DNA of 6,266 nucleotides from Staphylothermus sp. (GTDB lineage: Archaea; Thermoproteota; Thermoprotei_A; Sulfolobales; Desulfurococcaceae), in contig JAGHDU010000193.1 of the NCBI GenBank assembly GCA_021159785.1, positions 1-6,266 on the forward strand, written 5' to 3'. The position numbers and the translations under genes are program-made. The notes under the pieces were generated by a model. The model did no database searches and was not told the origin of the DNA. It saw only the letters and a program-made list of their open reading frames with translations. Positions 5,033 through 6,266 of the stretch are shown here, one piece after another; position 1 is the first letter of the stretch, and each line of letters opens with the position of its first letter.

Positions 5033-6266
5033 GGGATAAACCCGGTATTATTGAGTATAGTCTCCAAAGACCCATACCAATGAGCGAAACCAATAACAAG
5101 ACCCTGATCCTCCAACTAACCCTGCTCAACCCCTGTGCTGCTAAGACAACTAGGGGTGTATTCAGTAATAGTCTATACGTTATCACTTTCCAAGGCAAAA
5201 ACGCAGGCAACAATGATAAAACAACTGCGAGGCCAGGAATACTTAGTCCCAACAAGTCTAGTCCTAGTAATGAAATAATATAGAACAACGGATTATCGAG
5301 CGAACCACCCGTATAAATTGTTATGTACCAGTGGAGACTATCAATAAAGTTCATACGTGCAGGAGGAATAGCAGTTCTCGCAACAACTGCTACAGAAAAC
5401 ATATTGAACAAGAACTGTTTAGCAAGATCAACTGCGTAACAAAATATTATGAAGTATAATAGGGCTTTGTCCCTCCAACTAATCCCTCCTTTGCTAATAA
5501 GCTTTCTCAACATTCTCAAAGCAACGTATGCGGTTAATACGAATATGTATTGTGTCCATGTCCACTCATGAATAAACATAACCAACCAGAACAAGAAAAG
5601 ACCTGCGAAGAAACCTCTCTTTGAACTACTCATGATTAAATAAATTGATATGAAAACAAGGCTAATAGCAAACAAATTAGCTTGAAACCCACCATAGATA
5701 AAGGATAAGAACATAGGGGAGAAAGGAGTTATTAATGCTGTTAATTCTGCTGTTTTTCTATCAGCCCATCTAAGTGCTAGTAGATACGATGAAAACGTAT
5801 AGAGTGATAACGTGATAACATTATGATACACAGCTATGATCTTAGGATCAATTCTTGTTATGAACCATATACTGTATAAAAAGAGTAGATACAACGGCCT
5901 ATCTGAGCGAGCATATAATACAGAGAAATCACCACTAATCATTTGTCTTAGCCAATTATAATAAAAGACCCAGTCAGTATTTACAGGTATATTCTCCGGG
6001 TTTAGTGTCGGGATATACGGTAATATGCTGATGACTAGGGATAATACTAGGCCGATGACCAAATAAATTGATATTATTGAACTTGGACTAGAATCAGTTA
6101 ATTGCATACTGTGGCCTCTAAGTCTCTCCCAAAGCCGCAATACATGCATATATATTCTCTTAGCTAGGTTGGGCAACAAACTTGTTTCATACAGTACTCT
6201 TAGTGCACCATAGATAATCATGATATATAGTATGAGTGGAATAGCGAACCATAGATAATACGATAT
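5025..6266 (-). CDS. Large polytopic membrane protein, GT-C glycosyltransferase-like, 5' end outside window
   Basis: The frame stays open through the right edge. Upstream of the ATG at 6221 another 15 codons encode a hydrophobic stretch (YYLWFAIPLILYIMIIYG), so that ATG is internal and the gene starts beyond the window. About 413 residues are visible, with roughly eleven or twelve spans. After a basic loop and a span (about 62-84, visible numbering) comes an external loop PVNTDWVFYYNWLRQM and then ARSDRPLYLLFLYSIW. An acidic residue in the first large external loop, followed by many spans, is the general plan of GT-C enzymes that use lipid-linked sugars; here it would be the Asp of NTDW. Later marks are IYGGFQANLFAISL and FIHEWTWTQY, similar to loops in archaeal mannosyltransferase-like membrane proteins. 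The family is not certain; it could be another multi-span protein of unknown function. It converges on the 4310-5032 gene, sharing 8 bp at the stops. Confidence 0.7.
   Translation of the reverse strand: MSYYLWFAIPLILYIMIIYGALRVLYETSLLPNLAKRIYMHVLRLWERLRGHSMQLTDSSPSSIISIYLVIGLVLSLVISILPYIPTLNPENIPVNTDWVFYYNWLRQMISGDFSVLYARSDRPLYLLFLYSIWFITRIDPKIIAVYHNVITLSLYTFSSYLLALRWADRKTAELTALITPFSPMFLSFIYGGFQANLFAISLVFISIYLIMSSSKRGFFAGLFLFWLVMFIHEWTWTQYIFVLTAYVALRMLRKLISKGGISWRDKALLYFIIFCYAVDLAKQFLFNMFSVAVVARTAIPPARMNFIDSLHWYITIYTGGSLDNPLFYIISLLGLDLLGLSIPGLAVVLSLLPAFLPWKVITYRLLLNTPLVVLAAQGLSRVSWRIRVLLLVSLIGMGLWRLYSIIPGLSLS

Noticed and set aside
6031..6080. TGATGA and GATGAC on the plus strand as another C/D sRNA
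   Set aside because: They lie within the GT-C-like coding region, and no box D is present at usable distance.
1..6266. CRISPR array, tRNA, rRNA or insertion-sequence ends
   Set aside because: No regularly spaced repeats, no tRNA-like arm pattern, no rRNA sequence and no transposase or terminal inverted repeats could be seen.

Overview
The window looks like part of a hyperthermophilic crenarchaeal (Thermoproteota) chromosome, most likely from the Desulfurococcales (Staphylothermus-like). The signs are AT-rich DNA, heavy use of ATA and AGA/AGG codons, GGTG and GGAG ribosome-binding sites, TATA-type promoters, many short polytopic membrane proteins, and a box C/D guide RNA whose two guides match the archaeal 16S rRNA consensus. 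The species call is inference.

Left part (1-1826), disturbed. The window opens inside an AAA/ABC-type ATPase gene that is in frame from the left edge (3-773). An ATGA overlap links it to a small TOPRIM-like partner gene (770-1248), which has a one-base frameshift at an A5 run. Only 21 bp further on, and head-on, lies the 3' end of a membrane-anchored GH130-type glycosidase/phosphorylase gene on the minus strand (1270-1826). That gene has a frameshift near 1736 and lacks its C-terminal half. Two broken genes meeting end to end suggest a rearrangement or insertion boundary near 1249-1269.

Middle part (1875-3133), minus strand. An intact polyprenol/dolichol-kinase-like membrane protein (1875-2534) lies downstream of a signal-anchored, extracellular OB-fold-like protein (2621-3133). 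Each has its own plausible promoter.

The 253-bp spacer 3134-3386 holds the best hidden feature: a double-guide box C/D sRNA at about 3283-3336 on the plus strand. Its box spacing is regular (12-nt guide, 3-nt linker, 12-nt guide). From remembered archaeal 16S consensus, the two guides are complementary to the two strands of helix 27 (about 887-897 and 908-917, E. coli numbering), predicting 2'-O-methylation at about U891 and U912. A 10-bp imperfect hairpin (3195-3220) lies in the promoter region of the divergent OB-fold gene.

Right part (3387-6266). An EamA/DMT-family transporter (3387-4253) is followed by an unrecognised multi-span membrane protein with a TTG start (4310-5032). A large polytopic membrane protein on the minus strand (5025 to the right edge, still open) converges on it and overlaps it by 8 bp. 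It has some GT-C glycosyltransferase-like traits. The polyprenol-kinase-like gene and this GT-C-like gene could both serve lipid-carrier glycosylation, but that link is only inference.
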